NCBI GenBank assembly: GCA_913773715.1
Contig: CAJYHD010000059.1
Coordinates: 1 to 5,582, forward strand
Source of the DNA: an uncultured Sphingobium sp.
GTDB lineage: Bacteria; Pseudomonadota; Alphaproteobacteria; Sphingomonadales; Sphingomonadaceae
Length of the DNA stretch: 5,582 nucleotides
Direction: 5' to 3'
Below the pieces are notes generated by a model. The model was given only the letters and a program-made list of their open reading frames with translations. It had not been told where the DNA came from and searched no databases. The translations under genes and the position numbers were made by a program. Of this stretch, positions 5,299-5,582 are shown piece by piece (position 1 is the stretch's first letter; each line of letters opens with the position of its first letter).

Positions 5299-5582
5299 TT
5301 ATTTTTTCAACGAATCCCGGATTTCACGCAGAAGGATGATATCCTCCGGCGTAGGCGCGGGGGCGGCCTTTTCCGGTTCATGCTTAGGTGCGGTCACGCG
5401 ATTGACCACCTTTACGAGCAGGAAGATGATGAAGGCGAGGATGATGAAGTTGACGAGGACTGTCAGAAACTGACCCCACCCGAACATCGCGACGCCCGCG
5501 GACTTCAAATCGGCATAGCTGTTGGGGTCGCCCTTGAACCCCGCAGGCAGTTCGCCCAGCCGCAGGAAGAAGCGCGAGAAAT
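5299..5582 (-). CDS. mscL: MscL, large-conductance mechanosensitive channel (C-terminal part, cut by right edge)
   Basis: MscL is a homopentameric inner-membrane channel that opens under membrane tension and releases solutes on hypo-osmotic shock. The visible 93 residues are the C-terminal part; the start codon and first transmembrane helix lie beyond base 5582. In order: the periplasmic loop ending [27 protein letters not shown], the second transmembrane helix ([24 protein letters not shown]), a proline/alanine-rich linker, and the cytoplasmic bundle helix [16 protein letters not shown], which matches the EIRDLLK end of E. coli MscL. A TTG at 5508 is an internal codon, not a start, because conserved MscL sequence continues upstream of it to the window edge. 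No clear terminator follows, so some readthrough into the lipoprotein gene is possible. Confidence 0.93.
   Translation of the reverse strand, partial: FSRFFLRLGELPAGFKGDPNSYADLKSAGVAMFGWGQFLTVLVNFIILAFIIFLLVKVVNRVTAPKHEPEKAAPAPTPEDIILLREIRDSLKK

Noticed and set aside
5299..5508. A separate 69-residue membrane protein starting at TTG 5508
   Set aside because: The frame stays open to the window edge and the upstream residues ([13 protein letters not shown]...) continue MscL, so this is the C-terminal part of mscL, not a small gene.
1..5582. CRISPR, tRNA, rRNA, insertion sequence or phage features
   Set aside because: No spaced direct repeats, RNA gene signatures, transposase or terminal inverted repeats were seen. 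The region is occupied by ordinary chromosomal genes.

Overview
The window is GC-rich and every supported gene lies on the minus strand. The protein sequences and the cheA-cheW-cheY-cheB-cheR order suggest an alphaproteobacterium, most likely of the Sphingomonadales (Sphingomonas/Sphingobium type). That placement comes from protein character and promoter motifs, not from a database match.

Bases 1-4721 hold most of a chemotaxis operon, read right to left: cheA (histidine kinase), cheW (coupling protein), cheY (single-domain response regulator), cheB (receptor methylesterase) and the first 95 codons of cheR (receptor methyltransferase), which runs off the left edge. cheA and cheW are 1 base apart, cheB and cheR overlap by 1 base, and the cheW-cheY and cheY-cheB gaps are 82 and 71 bases, each with a small hairpin and no terminator. 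Together they form the signal-transducing and adaptation core of chemotaxis. CheA with CheW on receptors phosphorylates CheY, which acts on the flagellar motor, and CheB, which with CheR resets receptor methylation. No receptor, cheD or cheZ is in view.

CheA is the unusual protein. It has no recognisable P2 (CheY/CheB docking) domain, carries a second CheW-like domain, and ends in what looks like a degenerate receiver domain without the phosphorylatable aspartate.

Bases 4722-4870 separate the operon from the next unit. They hold a strong intrinsic terminator for the upstream gene and an exact TTAA-N7-TTAA motif, the CtrA recognition pattern, about 50 bases before cheA. This suggests cell-cycle or motility control by CtrA.

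Bases 4871-5149 encode a small lipoprotein with an Asn/Ala/Lys/Glu-rich heptad-patterned helix. It starts at a GTG with a good ribosome binding site and is preceded by a GGAAC-N17-GTT motif resembling an EcfG general-stress promoter. Bases 5299-5582 are the C-terminal part of mscL, the large-conductance mechanosensitive channel, whose start lies beyond the right edge. A stress-linked lipoprotein beside an osmotic safety valve is a plausible envelope-stress neighbourhood, but the link is inference.
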